A DNA stretch of 64,000 bases from Vombatus ursinus (GCF_900497805.2 NW_020954702.1:2296124-2360123); one strand, 5' to 3'. Positions 1 through 12,120 are shown, counted from the stretch's first letter. The notes: generated by a model from the letters alone, not told the origin. Numbers and translations are program-made.

Positions 1-48
<48 letters not shown>
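1..48. repeat. (TATC)n microsatellite
   Basis: There are twelve perfect copies of TATC at the very start of the window; the array probably extends upstream. Confidence 0.97.
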
Positions 49-59
49 GAATATGTTCA

Positions 60-1000
60 GGTTCTACTGTGTAGGATGTGTTATTTTAGGGTGTTAGCAA
101 ATGCCCTTGCTTTCCAAATATTATATTTCAATTTCCTTTGATTTCTTATAAACGTAGAGTGATGCTATTGTTTCTCCTTGGAATTTAAAGGGTTTTTTTT
201 TTTGGTCCCTTACTGAATATAAGATTTGACCTATGATGTGGAATTCCTGAAATTTGAGTTCATTGTTTCTTGCTGATTTATTCTTGGGGTTTCTGTTGTT
301 TTTTGGGGAAAAGAATTCTTTCAATCTGAACTTTGTTGTCTGTTCCCACTATTTCTCAGCAATTTTTTTGCATGTTTCCTTGGATCAAGATATTCAGGTT
401 TTCTTTATTGTGATATTTTCTGGAAGACCTATAATCTTTAGTTGATCTCTTCGCACTGTAACTTTACCTTCAGCACTCTTGTATGGTAGAGCTGTCCTAT
501 GTTCTTCCACACTTATTTTAATTTGTCTCATTATTTGTCCTTTTTTATGTATGCTTTCAAGTTCTGTTATCTTCTTTTTTGGAGAACCTACTGGTTTTGT
601 CTTTCTCTAGTCTTTGACTGAACTTGCTAATTTCTATTATTATTGCTTTACTATTTTCTCTTATTTCTTTTACTGATTTTCTGAGCCACTTTTTAAGTTG
701 CTCCATTGTCATTTCAGGGCACCTTGCAGAATATGTTAGTCTATCTTCCCCTACCTCAGGAAGTTGTGACTCAAATTCCTTTATTTCAAAGTATTCATCC
801 GCTGAGATCAACCTTTTCCTTGAAAAATGCTATTTCTCTATGATGTCTTTACTGGAAATGTGTTTACCACATTTTAAAAGGCCTAGTGCTTTTGTGCCCT
901 GCCATTGTGGGAATTCACCGTATATAGTATGCAATACTCTTTTTCTGTTTTTTTTTCTTTTTCTTTTTTGGATAAGGCAATTTGACTTTTGTTGAGGTCA
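60..1000 (-). mobile_element. Old L1-type LINE, ORF1 region
   Basis: On the minus strand 811-557 reads as a charged coiled-coil ('MTMEQLKKWLRKSVKEI') like the ORF1 coiled coil of the L1/HAL1 copies elsewhere here. The T-rich sense strand has the same cadence as those antisense ORF1 regions (for example 'gttgctccattg', 'gttctgttatcttc'). It is much more diverged than the copies at 25.9-28.9 kb. Its ends are uncertain, with an AAAAC-rich stretch at 1007-1033. Confidence 0.5.
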
Positions 1001-1009
1001 CAATATTTA

Positions 1010-2077
1010 AAAAACAAAACAAAACAAAACCAAACCAACCTGGGTGTTCAAAGTGGTAGGAGCCATGCAGGTGGCTCTGGGCTAGCAAAGGGACTTTAGG
1101 AATGGCTAAAGGAGGCTGGAAGCAATGGGACCATGCTGAAGTGGTGACATATCCATCTATCTTAGGACTGAGGGCTTACTAGGAAAATTGAAAAGGGCTT
1201 AATTTCAAAAGTCAGGTGCCAAAAATGACAATAGTCACAGAGATCATAGGGTAGAATTGTGCACAGGTCTGTGGTAGCAGGATAGGCTTTTAAATTGGTC
1301 TTCAGCTATTATTTTCTCTAGATTTACCTTGTGATGGGTTTTTTAATTGTTCCCTTCTTGTCCTGGCTGAGTTTACAGCATTTGGGAACTCTTTTCATAT
1401 TTATTTGCTACAGGGGTATTGGAGTGGAATAGGAAGAATTCTGCTAGGTTACCTATCACTCCTCTATCTTTCCATAATTCCCTCATGTCCAATTTTGTAT
1501 ATATCTGACCTTCTACAAAGCATTACTGACAATAATTGTCGTAATTAATAATACAGCTTCAAGTTAGAGGCACCCTAGATTTAAACGTAGGAGAGAATGA
1601 GGACTGTGCTCTGACAGCAAGAATGTCACCAGAGGACTCCTTATGCAATTCCTCCTCTCCCTTCCCCCAACCTCCAGCCCTCCCTTTTTGGGGAAGAGTA
1701 AGGAAGTGCCTGTCAGTGTCTGCCTAAAGGACCTTTTGAGTGGACTTGTGAAGCAAAGTGAAAAAGACAGACAAAAGAATTTGATGACAAGTTATGGTTT
1801 TATTACATGGATTTTCTTGTGTTAAGTTTGTTAGTATACTTTATTATTTAATTTCTGGGGATTTGCCTTGTCTGTAAGTAGAAAATACACTAATTTGGGG
1901 CTTTAGCCAAAAGCGTATTTGTGTTTAGATTGAGCTGTAATATAGCGAGATAGAGTGGGAAATGTTTATTATATAAACAAATCTTATTTATTGAAAGAGC
2001 TAAAATATATATTTTCTTTTTTTTTTAAAAGGTAATATCATACTTTATTGCCATATTTCCTCTTCTTCCTGTTTTAG
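1010..2077. other. Intron with nothing recognised
   Basis: Apart from an AAAAC run at 1007-1033 I see no gene, SINE or LINE similarity I can name here. It ends at the acceptor of exon A. Confidence 0.5.
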
Positions 2078-2173
2078 GGACCATTATTTCTTACATTTGA
2101 AGAGGACCAAGTTCAAAAGCCATTAGAGCTAGCAGTTCAACCAGTTGTGAATGTTGTCAAGTCTGTCCAGAAG
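2078..2173 (+). CDS. C2CD2: C2CD2 exon A (SMP domain)
   Basis: This exon has 32 codons, phase 0 at both ends. It follows a polypyrimidine tract ending ttcctgttttag and is followed by the donor gtaagc. It encodes 'GPLFLTFEEDQVQKPLEL' and then 'VQPVVNVVKSVQK', an alternating hydrophobic pattern consistent with a strand and helix of the SMP lipid-binding fold. Because it is in phase with the next exon, both are probably in the same transcript. The upstream exons are outside the window, so the start codon cannot be placed. Confidence 0.8.
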
Positions 2174-2287
2174 GTAAGCCATAATATCTTGTTAAAGCTG
2201 GACATTGAGGTTATTTTTATTTACCATTACTGAAAAAAAAAAAACCCTGAATCTTGATGCAAAAACCTTGCATCAAGAAATTTTCTG

Positions 2288-2447
2288 GGGGCAGCTAGGT
2301 GGCACAGTGGACAGAGCACTGGCCCTGGAGTCAGGAGGACCTGAGTTCAAATCTGGCCTCAGACACTTGACACTTACTACTGAGTGACCCTGGGCAAGTC
2401 ACTTAATCCCATTGCCTAGCAAAAAGAAAAAAAAAACTTACAAAGAC
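2288..2447 (+). mobile_element. Marsupial short CORE-SINE (WSINE1/SINE-1 type)
   Basis: This is a full copy: GGGGCAGCTAGGTGG head (tRNA-like box A/B region), CORE segment with GACCCTGGGCAAGTCACTTAA, and an A-rich tail. It is flanked by ATTTTCTG at 2280-2287 and 2448-2455, the target-site duplication. The exact subfamily name is unsure. Confidence 0.92.
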
Positions 2448-2479
2448 ATTTTCTGAATAATCTAGAGATTCGACCTTTC

Positions 2480-4255
2480 TAGCTATTACAGTATATTTTT
2501 GCTATCAACAGTTGAGCCTCAGGTGGATTTTATTCAAAATCCAATGTTTCATTTTATGCCTTCTCATCCTAAATGACTCTTGTCCCTTATCTTTCATAAA
2601 TACTCCATTGAAGAACTAGCCAATGTGGTGTGAGCTTTCCTTTTCTATTGACAGTAAGTCTTCTGGTAGTCATCTTGCCTTGAACGTTTACCTTAGAGAG
2701 GATAAGTCTATGATCAGTCCAGTCCTCTGTGCCACACGTTTGCCTTCATCACTCTCACATCTTATCTGTTTCTTCTCCTTACAATGACATAATCTATTAA
2801 ATGCCATTGTTTTCTTTGAGGGCGCATCCAAGAATTTTTATTATGCTTAGGTAAATGGAAGACAGTATTGGTGATGAGAAGGTCATGAGAGTCTTCAGTA
2901 GTAAGTGACCATTGCCATTGCTGTTGCTATTTCCGACTATTCCTCCCAAGGACTCCCTGCCATGTCTCATAGTCTGTATCTACTCTGACATTAAAGTCAC
3001 CCAGAATTTCAAGCTTGTCCTCTTTTGGCACACTGATCATAAAATTTTTCTTTGACTTCATCAGAGTTTGTTGTGGTAGAAACTTATGCACTGATGATGG
3101 TAGCGTGGTGCTCTTCTACAAGTGGCAATCACATTGCCATGAGCCTATCATTTACTCCTTTTGGTCAGCATACAAGTTTGTTGAATAGATTAGTTTTGAT
3201 TGCAAAAGCTACGCTAGCTTCATGGCACTCCCCATAACTGCAGCCACTCCAGAAAAACATATATGCAGCTCTGACTTTGCTGAGCTGGCTTTCATTAGCC
3301 AACCTTGTTTCACACAGAGCTGCTATTTGGATGTGATACCTGCTGAGTTCTCTTGCAACAAGAACTGTTCATCTTTCAGGTCTACTGGACTTCATGTTGT
3401 CTATAAGTATGTGCACATTCTATGTACCAATGATGAGTAGAATCATCTTTGCAAAAGTTTTTATACTTTTTTTGTGTTTTGACTACAGAGTAGAATTCCT
3501 GCCTATCACAATAAGCAGTCCAGAGTTAGGTTAAGTGAAGCAGACAATTTTTAGGGCATCTTTTCTAGTCCCTTCTTCACAATAGGAAATGATCAGTGTG
3601 GCCCTTCAAAAAGGCTGCTCAGATACCCAGGGGCTGCCGAATCCCGTTGCTGCTTCAGTCTAATGAGAAGACGAACCTATGGGCTGAGCTGTCCGTGTGC
3701 AGGGTTGTGACTACAGTTCCTAGTATATCCATACCTGCTGCTTCGTCACTTGCCTGTCATAGGTAAAAATAGTAAAGTAGTATGACTGATGTTGTTTGAC
3801 TCATAAACTGCATTTAAGTGAGGCAGAGTTGCGTGAAGTCATCAGCCTCCCTCTCTCTTCTAGAATCATTGAAGTGCAATGGCAAGACAAAAGTCAAGAT
3901 GACTGGTGATGACTCGGGATGCAGTGGATGACCTTGGTGTCTTTGATGTCTAACCAAACTCTAAGCACTCCACAGCACCTGCTTCAGCTGCCTTCATGGC
4001 TATTGGAACAAATTGTTCTCATCTGTCCATTCTGCTGGGGGAAGTCTTCATATGCTTGGGGTAGACACTCCTGTAACTCATTAAAGGGTTTGAGACTGCT
4101 CAGTTACTCTCAACCTGGTTTAGCCTGTCTGCCAAAACAGTTTACTGGGGTGAGGCCACTGCACGTGTTACGGCTTCTTGGAGCCACAGGTGAGAGTTGG
4201 TTGAATCAGGTGGACAGCAAAGGTAGAAAGCAGCCCTCACACCAAAGGTACTAGT
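2480..4255 (-). mobile_element. RTE (BovB-type) LINE, endonuclease and 5' region
   Basis: Read on the minus strand, the segment around 3160-3050 gives 'VNDRLMAM' and 'HATIISA' followed by a Thr/Ser stretch and 'NSDEVKEKFY', matching the RTE/BovB apurinic endonuclease phrase 'ATIISAYAPTMTNSDEVK'. Neighbouring phrases such as the 'inactive' strand version of a mini-gene for 'DLGDFNARVG' fit the same domain in order. It is broken by many substitutions and stops. The part from about 3780 to 4255 reads as the continuation toward the element's 5' end but is less certain. No reverse transcriptase part is present here. Confidence 0.75.
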
Positions 4256-4269
4256 CTTCCCTGAATGTC

Positions 4270-4318
4270 CATGCAAACCACCTGGCACATAGTAAGCACT
4301 TAATAAGTATTGATTGAT
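4270..4318 (+). repeat. MIR/L2-type 3' tail fragment
   Basis: The phrase 'cctggcacatagtaagcact' followed by TAATAAGTATTGATTGATTG is the usual 3' end of MIR/L2-like repeats. It is only about 50 bp long. Confidence 0.65.
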
Positions 4319-4750
4319 TGACAAAAATTGAATGATATTTATAAAACACAGTGCCTGACACAGCAGACATGTAATACAAGTTTATTTATTTTAGAAATGA
4401 CAATGATTTGGCAACTGATTGGATAAGTGAGATGAGGGAGAGGGAGAATTTGAGGGTGATGCTGAGATTATGAACTTGGGAGACAGGAAGAGTGGTGGTG
4501 CCTTTGACAGAAATAGGATAGTTTGAAAGAGGGAAGGATTTATGGGGAAAGATAATGAGCTCGGTTTTAAACATGTTGAGTTGAGTTTAATATGTCTCTG
4601 GGACAACTTGTTTGAAGTATTTAATAAGCAATTGATATCAAGAGATGAAAACCTGGGAAAGACTAGAGCTAGTTATGTAGATCTGGGAGTCATCTGTGTT
4701 GAGATGATAGTTACTAATGGGAGCTGATGAGGTTATCAAGAATGGATAGA

Positions 4751-4920
4751 GGGGGCAGCTAGGTGGTATAGTGGATAGAGCACCAGCCCTGGATTCAGGA
4801 GGACCTGAGTTCAAATCTGACCTCAGACACATAATACTTACTAGTCGTGTGACCCTGGGCAAGTCACTTAATCTCATTGTCTAGCCAAAAAAAATAAAAA
4901 AATAAAAATTTTAAAAAAAG
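4751..4920 (+). mobile_element. Marsupial short CORE-SINE
   Basis: Full-length head and CORE with a long A-rich tail. The target-site duplication AGAATGGATAGA is perfect at 4739-4750 and 4921-4932. It is inserted into the ancient repeat around it. Confidence 0.95.
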
Positions 4921-5009
4921 AGAATGGATAGAAAGGGGAGAGAAGAAGGCATAGGATAAAACCTTGGTGGATACCCACATGTAATGTAGGAGAGTTTGAA
5001 TGAAGAGCA

Positions 5010-5742
5010 GTGGAACCAAATAGAGATAGCAGTCAACAAAACTTTAGTGTTATTTACAAGGAGAGGATAACAGTATCAGTGTGAAACATTTCTGGGTGTG
5101 CAAACAATGTAATGGAGTCCACTTGGCTGAAGGCCACTGTGGGGTAGCGTCTTGATGTGGAACCACTGCAGTGGCTTTTATGCTCCAGTTGAAGTCCCAG
5201 AGACCCATAGGGCTCCAACTTATACAGAGTTTTAGACGAAGAGCCAACTGGCACCAAGAGTTATTCCTAGAGGAAAATGGTTAGGACCAGAGAAATGAGG
5301 ATGTTTTCTAAATTAGCTAATAAAACAAGAGAAATGAGGGGCAGGAACATAAGGAACTTAACTCTAACTATGTCATCTGGAAAGAAGTCCAAAGAGGACA
5401 ATGTCAAGTCTTTAGGTTTATTAGTCTTCGTGTACATGCATCCTGGGAGTCTGGGACCATACCAGTCAAACTAGTTTTCTTTGGCTCACACCAAAGTTAA
5501 GGGTCTTGATATGGATGATAATATTAAATTATTCAGATATTCATTGATAGGTGCTGCTGCCAGTCATACTTATCAACCTGCAGAGGCATTTTATAACTGG
5601 TTTATGATATGCTAGAGCATAGTCTTAGGGTAACAAAAAAAACCAAACCTAATGGGCCATGAGTGGCATTAGTAGGCATCTTATTATATAGGACAGGGCA
5701 AGATGGATATAGTTGGAGTTTTTACAGAAGGCAAAAGGGAAG
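5010..5742. other. Unassigned intron block
   Basis: No coding or repeat family is recognised. It separates two parts of the ancient repeat and lies next to the solo LTR, so it may be part of the same inserted material, but nothing proves this. Confidence 0.35.
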
Positions 5743-6249
5743 TGTTGGAGACTGGGACACCAAAGCAACCATTGCATCAAAGGCACACAAAACCAAAGTG
5801 ATACATCCAAACTTTATTAGGATATTTACTTTCTAGAGACCTTGCCATAGCACCTTGCCAGGGTCAGCAGGCCTTGGGGGATATTTCCTTTCTGAGGCTT
5901 TGGTCATAAGCTATTTATATGTTCTTTTACTGTTTACTGCTTAAGGGGAAAGTGGGCTGAAACATGCAGTATGTGACTGAAGTAGCAGGATGGGTAAATG
6001 TTCAACCAAGACAGAGTAAATCCCTACCTTACCATACATCATTGTTGATTTAACTAGAATATTTTATGAATTTCTTGCCCCTGACTGCAGCTATAATGCA
6101 TTTAACCATGAAGCCCCTAACTGCAACTATGATCCCATTTAACTCACAACCTGCTCCTTCATTGGTGACCTGAAGGGTCCACCTCTTCCAAAATGCATCT
6201 AGGGCTTGTGGATGCAATTGGCTGCTTCTCATTATCCAGTTCCATAACA
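5743..6249 (-). mobile_element. Solo LTR of an endogenous retrovirus (fossil)
   Basis: Read on the minus strand it starts TGTTATGG and ends CTCCAACA (TGTT...AACA ends). It has a TATA-like ACATATAAATAG, an AATAAA polyadenylation signal about 100 bp later, and a U5-like T/G-rich end. The flanks are GAAG on the left and GAAA on the right, a 4-bp target duplication with one difference. About 507 bp; no internal retroviral region is recognisable beside it. Family unknown. Confidence 0.65.
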
Positions 6250-7682
6250 GAAAAGGTACAGATTTACACACCAAAGAACTGATATTAGAAAGGGAAGGTC
6301 TCTGTTGGATAAATTTGTAAATTGATCAGTAAGCACTAGAGAATCTGTTCTGGAATTTACAACTAGTCAGGAAACACTCATCATGAAGAAATAAAACTGA
6401 GCCAGAAATTCTTGTATCATTAACTAGTTAATCACCTGGGTTAAATTTTTAGGTCTGTGCCAAATTTCACAAAAAGAAAAAGCTTCACTTGGCTACCTCA
6501 CTTTCCTTAAAAACAAAACAGCTATACTGGAGCCAGTAGAAAAGAAATGAAAAGTTCTCTTATGATAATGATAGCCAGTTGAGTAGTCTGAGTAGGAATG
6601 GTCCCATAGATTGGAGACTAACAAGAAGAGTGTGACAAGAACTCCAAGAGGGAAGAATGTTTGCAAGTTAAATGCAACAGATAGATCAAGGATTAGGACT
6701 AATGAAGGAATCATTGGAAGGAGTAGTTTCCATTGAATAATTAGATTGAAAACCAGATTCCAAAGGAGTCAGTGAGAGAATAGTAAGAGAAGGGGAAGTG
6801 GAGACAAGTGTAGACAACTTTTTCAAGGAGTTGAAAGGCAGAGAAATATAGTATTGTATCTTGAAGGAGGGGAGAGGGTCTAGTGCAGGTTTTTTAAAGA
6901 TGGCAGAAACTTGGCCTTTTTAAAAAAAGGTAGTAGAGAATGAATCAGTTGTTGGAGGTTAAAGATTCAAGGGAAGAGGGGATGGTTAAAGATGCAGTTT
7001 GCTAGAGAAAACAGTAGAAGATGGGATCAAGTGCATATTTATAGGAGTTGGCCTTGGCAAGAAGTGTCTCATTATCAGAGCCTCGGTGAAGGGAGGAAAG
7101 AGTCATGGGGTTTTGAGATGAGAAGGAGAGAAGAGAAAGCTCACATTGAATGGCCTCAGTTTATTCAGCAAAGTAAGAGACGAGGCCCTTATCTGAGAGG
7201 AAGGGATGAAGAAGTGTGAGAAAGCTTCCAGAAGGAAGAGAATATTTGGAATAGCTTGTGTGGGGAGGGAGTTAGGAAAACAATTAGGGAGGAATAAAAG
7301 GACTATTTGGTTGCCACAAATTGAGGTTGGATTACATAAATTTTTAATGTACCTAGAAATGGTTGTGGGATTTTCTCTAGCTTCACTTAGTAGCTCATGA
7401 TTGGGAGTTAAGGAAGTAGATGGTGGGAGTAATTCAAGGCTGAGCTTTGACAGGAGATCATCAGTGGGAGAAGGGGGAAGACATTCAAGAGAAGTTGATA
7501 ATGTAGAGTTGAAATAGCTAACTATTGAGTTGAGATTGAAAAGGGAGAAGGGGTAATGCTCTGAGAAAGTACTTAAGGATGGAAGGAATGGAGGTCTCAA
7601 TGAGAGCAAAGAACAAAGATAGGAGGGAAGTATAGGGAGAGGTATAAGTCAGATAGGAAACTTGAGTAATGGCAAATGAAAA

Positions 7683-7900
7683 AATGGCATTTTTTCAGTT
7701 GTGTCTGACTCTTTGTGACCCCATTTGGAGTTTTCTTGGCAAAGATACTAGAGTAGTTTGCCACTTCCTTCTCCAGCTCATTTTACAGATGAGGAAACTG
7801 GAGCAAACAGGGTTAAGTGACTTGCCCAGGATCATATAATTGGTAAGTGTCTGGAGCCAGATTTTAATTCAGGAAGATGTCTTCCTGGCTACTACCTTGT
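7683..7900 (-). mobile_element. MAR1-type SINE with RTE/BovB-like tail
   Basis: Minus-strand copy. The right side is a CORE-SINE body ('ggttaagtgacttgcccagg') and the left side is 'cagttgtgtctgactctttg' plus 'tgaccccatttgg', the reverse complement of the BovB/RTE 3' tail. This shared tail is how MAR1-type SINEs are thought to use RTE machinery. Confidence 0.85.
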
Positions 7901-7939
7901 GTTGATTTTGTATATAAAATATATACTTATATGTACATG

Positions 7940-8090
7940 TGTTCATCCCCATGATAATGTAAGCTCCCTCAGGCCAGGTGCTGTTTCACTATTGACTTTA
8001 TATTCCCAGTATTAAAACAATTCTTCTCTAGTAATAACTGATAATGATAGTAAACAATAAATGCTTATTTATTGGTTGAATTTACATTAT
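7940..8090 (+). repeat. L2/MIR-type 3' end fragment
   Basis: The phrases 'gtaagctccctcaggccagg' and 'aacaataaatgcttatttat' are typical of L2-type 3' ends. It is short and diverged. Confidence 0.55.
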
Positions 8091-8619
8091 AGGTACATAT
8101 TTCTCAGTAATCTGTCACTAGCAATAATAAAAAAATTCTAAATCCTTCAAGGTTCACATATGTACTTTGATTTAACAATTTAATTTTATTGTAGTAGATT
8201 CACATTTTATGATGTTGTTCTCTTAAATAAGTTAATTTTGGAATTATTCTTTTTTCCTTCATTATATAACATGCTTAATAACTTTAAGTTTTAAATTCTT
8301 AGGCTTCTACTAGGGCTTTTTTTTTAAACATGATATTCTATACCTATAAATCATGGTAGTTACCCTCTTCCCCTAACTCCCATGCTATCGCTCATCTCAA
8401 TTTACCTTCTTATTTCCTCCTTGTTTTCTCTCTCCAAATATATACTTGTAACAAGGATGATGTGTAAGTTCAACATAAGAACAATTGCTTATATTCTGAA
8501 TTAATTAATTCTGTAACAGCTATAAATGTGATTTCCAGATCTGAAGCACTTCTTTTTGGAAAGCATATACGACTAATAGATTTTATTGAGTGTTAATATC
8601 AGATCTACTTAACCAACCC

Positions 8620-9490
8620 TAAACTTTTCCCTAACCTCCAAACTTGCATTTCCAACTGCCTTTAGCTATCTTGAATTGGATGTCCCACAGACATTTTGAA
8701 GTAAATTTGTCTAAAAACTGAACTCGTTATTTTCTCTCCCACTCTATGCTTCTTTCTTTCTAACTTTCCAATTATTGTCAAGGGAATTAACATCTTTCCA
8801 GTCAATCAGGTTTGCAACCTAGGTGTTAGCTTTGATTCACCACTCCTGCCATCACCCTGTTGCACTGGCTCTCATCCTCTCATGTCTGGACTATTGCAAA
8901 GCCTTCTGGGTGGTTTCCCTGCTACAAATCTCTCCCCACTCCAGTCTGTCTTCTATTTAGATGTCAAATTGATCTTTCTAAAATGCGGGTCTCACCATGT
9001 CACCCCACCCCCATTCATCCTTTGTTTGGCATAAAAGTTCTTCACAATCTGACCCCTTCTTACCTTTCTAGTTTTCTTATATACTTTAACACCCTCCCCA
9101 CCCCCAACCCCTAATTTTGTGGTCCAGTGATACTGGCTTATTTGCTGTTTCTCACACAAGATACTCCAGCTTCTAACTCTGTGCATTTTAGTTAGCTATC
9201 CCTGATGCCTGGAATGCTCTCCTTCCTCATATCTAACTTGTGGTTTTCCTAGCTTCTTTCGAGTGCCAGCTATCAACATACTTTTTACAAGAAGCCTTAC
9301 CTGATCTCAGGAAATGCTAATGCTTTCTCTCTGCTTATGTACGTAATTGTTTGTATTTTATCTCCGAGTTAGACTGTGAGCTCCTTGAGACTTGGGGCTG
9401 CTTTGTTTGTCTTTCTTTGTATCCTTAACACTTAATAAAGTTCTCAGAACATACTAGATGCTTAATAAATGCTTGTTGACTAATTGAGTT
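8620..9490 (+). mobile_element. L2-type LINE 3' end
   Basis: The order of phrases matches the L2-like 3' region known from mammals: 'tctggactattgcaaagcc', 'aaattgatctttctaaaatg', 'gttcttcacaatctgacccc', 'gatgcctggaatgctctcc', 'gagctccttgagacttgggg' and a final 'cttaataaatgcttgttgac'. Length about 870 bp. Old and decayed; no ORF survives. Confidence 0.7.
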
Positions 9491-9727
9491 ATTGACTTAC
9501 TGACTGGGAAAACTTAATGCTCTCAAGTGTGTCTAAAGGAAGAAGGATCAAAACAACTGATTTGACAATCACCATGTTGAACTTCTGGGAAAAAATTAAT
9601 CTGTGTTAGAGGACATTTTAGAATACTGTTTCCAGATTTTCAAGTGCTCTATGATATTTAATCAGATTAGAAAATTTAAACTCACAGCTAGCTGTGGAAT
9701 TCTGGCAAACAAAAAAAGTTTATGTAA

Positions 9728-9751
9728 ATTATATATATATATATATATATA
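9728..9751. repeat. (AT)n microsatellite
   Basis: Short perfect AT dinucleotide run about 75 bp upstream of exon B. Confidence 0.9.
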
Positions 9752-9826
9752 AGATTTTTATTGCTCTATAAAGTTTTTTTATATTTAAAATGTTAATTAA
9801 ATGCTTCCTCCTCCCTCTTCCCCCAG

Positions 9827-9946
9827 GTGGTATCCTGTAATGTTGGAGGAGATTCAATTCAATTTATTGTTCATGTGCTCTCAGCCTCATCTGATGCTTC
9901 AAAATGTCAGTCATATGATGTACAGCTATCTCCATTTCATTTACAG
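9827..9946 (+). CDS. C2CD2: C2CD2 exon B (SMP domain)
   Basis: This exon has 40 codons, phase 0/0. The acceptor is cttcccccag and the donor gtaaaa. It encodes 'VVSCNVGGDSIQFIVHVL' and ends 'YDVQLSPFHLQ'. The alternating hydrophobic residues suggest beta strands, as expected in the SMP barrel. The open frame runs on into the intron to 10024, but the splice donor and the low-complexity sequence after it show that the extension is intronic. The intron before it is 7.7 kb and filled with RTE, L2 and LTR sequence. Confidence 0.85.
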
Positions 9947-10059
9947 GTAAAATTTAGTGTTTTTTCTTTTCATATCATGAAAACTTGCCATGAAACCTTC
10001 CCAAACCATACCTCCTTTATGTGAAATGAAAGGAAAGCATCGCAAATTGTCTAATATGT

Positions 10060-10690
10060 GTTATGTACCATATAAAATGTATCATATATCCATTTTAAAA
10101 AAACACCAAAAAAAAACCCACCAGAAAAAAAAAAACCAACCTCCCCTCCCAAAAAAACTGGCTTTAAGTAGGGCTTTAATGTGGCTTTAAGTAGGGCATG
10201 AGCTATTTTACATGTATCTTTTTAAAAGAGCTATTTTACAGATATAGATGTAACTGTGTCACCTCACAAAACAGTACAAAATGGTACTGGAGAGGAAAAC
10301 AGTTCTGGAATAAGCCTGGCTTGAGCCTCAACTAAGTCAGATCATCCCAGGAGCATTTATAAATAAAATTGGAGGGAAGGCAACAAATTGACACGGAAAG
10401 GGAAGAGATCTGCAGACCTTTTATATTGAACTCTTCTTATTTCCAGTGACAGTGAAATCGCCACATTTCATCTCAACTCCTAAATTCCCAGTGTGCTAGA
10501 TGAGAAAGTCGAAATCACCTCAAGAAAATTAAGTTGGAAAGAACAAATAGATGAGACCATGTATATACAAATGAAATCAGGGGTAGAGGTGACACAATTC
10601 TGAAAATGAATGAATAAAATTTAAAGATATATAGAGTTGGAAAAATCATAGATAGTATTATTACCCTCCCTTCCTCCTAAAAAATTCAGA
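10060..10690. other. Intron with nothing recognised
   Basis: A-rich and C/A-rich low-complexity sequence at 10095-10160, then plain intron. No family assigned. Confidence 0.5.
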
Positions 10691-10699
10691 TAGGGAGGA

Positions 10700-10930
10700 C
10701 GTCAGTCATTACTAATTCATATGCCTTCTTATTCACAGAATCTTTGATCTGGAAAGGACCTCAGAGGCCACATCTAGTCCGACAGACTCATTTTATAGAT
10801 GTGGAAACTGAGGGCCAAAGAGGTTTAGTGACCTGCCAAGGTCACACAGGTAGTAAATATCAGAAGCTGATTTGATCTCAAGTCCTCTGATTCCAGAGCC
10901 AGTGTTCTTTTAGTTGTACCGTGATGTCTC
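10700..10930 (-). mobile_element. MIR-type CORE-SINE
   Basis: Minus-strand copy with 'cattttatagatgtggaaac', 'gtgacctgccaaggtcacac' and 'tgattccagagccagtgttc', the reverse complement of the CORE and tRNA-like parts. The 5' extension 'gatctggaaaggacctcaga' is the variant common in mammals. Confidence 0.75.
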
Positions 10931-12120
10931 CAATATCTTTTCAAATTTGTACTATCATAAGACTATACTTAGAAGTTAAACTAATAAGAATATGAATATA
11001 TGCACAGTTAGATGTCTCTAATTCAGCAGAAGCTCAGTTACCTAAAGTCCTCAATTAACTGGAATTTTAAAGTTCTCATATTTGAGGAAAAAGAGGAAAT
11101 TTTAAAAGAAAAACTTACAAGAGATTAACTTAATTTCTTTTAAAGAAAACATTGAGGATATATTTTGGGTCTGTTACAGATTCAATCCAATTACTTCTTG
11201 CTTATACATGAATGTTCTTGTGAGTCATAAAACGCTTCCCTAAGATACTGTAAGAACTTCATTCTTCAAAGAAATATGGTTTTAATAAAGTATATTGTGT
11301 ATTAATTAAGTTAGGAAAGTGTACAAACACATTTTAGAAAGATTTTTCATTTAGACTTCCCTATTCTTCAAGTATTCCAGCTTTATTTTGTTATTCTTTC
11401 CTGGGGAGAGACAAATGGAATGAGATCCCTTTGATCATGGGCAGTTTGAACATGACATATTTTTCTTTCAAGATGCAAGTCATTAGAAAATTGCTCCAAA
11501 AGGGTTGGAACATTTTGAATGAATTATCATATTTGGCTAGGAAATTTCATTATGTTCTGTGTTTTCACATGGTTGTGAGCAACAACATTCTTGGAAATTA
11601 TATTTTCCTTTTTTAGTTTCCTCTGATGATTTTAATGATTTAGATCAATGTGATACAATTATATCTGGTGTTCAAAACAATTTAAAAATGTATGTGAAGA
11701 TAATTTTGATACCCCTAGTCCATTTAATCAACATTTACTCAGTTCATTTGATGTGATTTCATGGGTATCAATGATTGTATTAGTGAATTAAGTAGAGTAG
11801 AATTAAGTTTGAGTTAGTTATTTTAGTTAATGCTGTCAGGATAAGAGTTATGATTGATAAATCTACCATGTATTGATGATACTATTAATTATATTTCATT
11901 TATCAGATAGATTCACACTTCATTAGTTAGGTTTGTTGTAAGGAATTATCAATGCATTACCCCCTCAACCCCCCCAACTCCAAGTGTAGTACTTTGAAAT
12001 GAGGTTCATTTGCCCTTCTGTACCTGTGAATCACTGTCACCTACTCCCTAATGACCTTTGCTTCAAAGCCACAATTTCTTTGCTTCTTATAATATATAAA
12101 TATATAAATATAAAAAAACA
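10930..12120. other. AT-rich intron with nothing recognised
   Basis: No repeat or gene signature that I can name. Short open frames here (11431-11756) have no features of a protein. Confidence 0.5.

Larger units (their letters stand above)
4380..7620 (+). repeat. Long ancient mammalian interspersed repeat, interrupted (family not named)
   Basis: Blocks at about 4400-4740, 4930-5010 and 6580-7620 are purine-rich and carry phrases I recognise from a dispersed repeat also present in placental genomes, for example 'ctgggagtcatctg' with 'gatgatag', 'gacaactttttcaaggagtt', 'gatgggatcaagtgca' and 'ggagttggcctt'. The order of the phrases is conserved. A young SINE splits it at 4751-4920, and a block at about 5010-6570 that includes an LTR splits it again. 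I cannot assign a family name. The 168-codon minus-strand open frame at 7609-7103 is a shadow of its skewed composition. Confidence 0.55.

Noticed and set aside
1643-1825. Possible upstream C2CD2 exon
   Set aside because: No acceptor/donor pair with a phase compatible with exon A, and the peptide shows no SMP-like pattern.
7103-7609. 168-codon open frame on the minus strand, the longest in the window
   Set aside because: Ser/Leu/Pro-rich translation of the complement of a purine-rich ancient repeat; no start context, domain or splice support.
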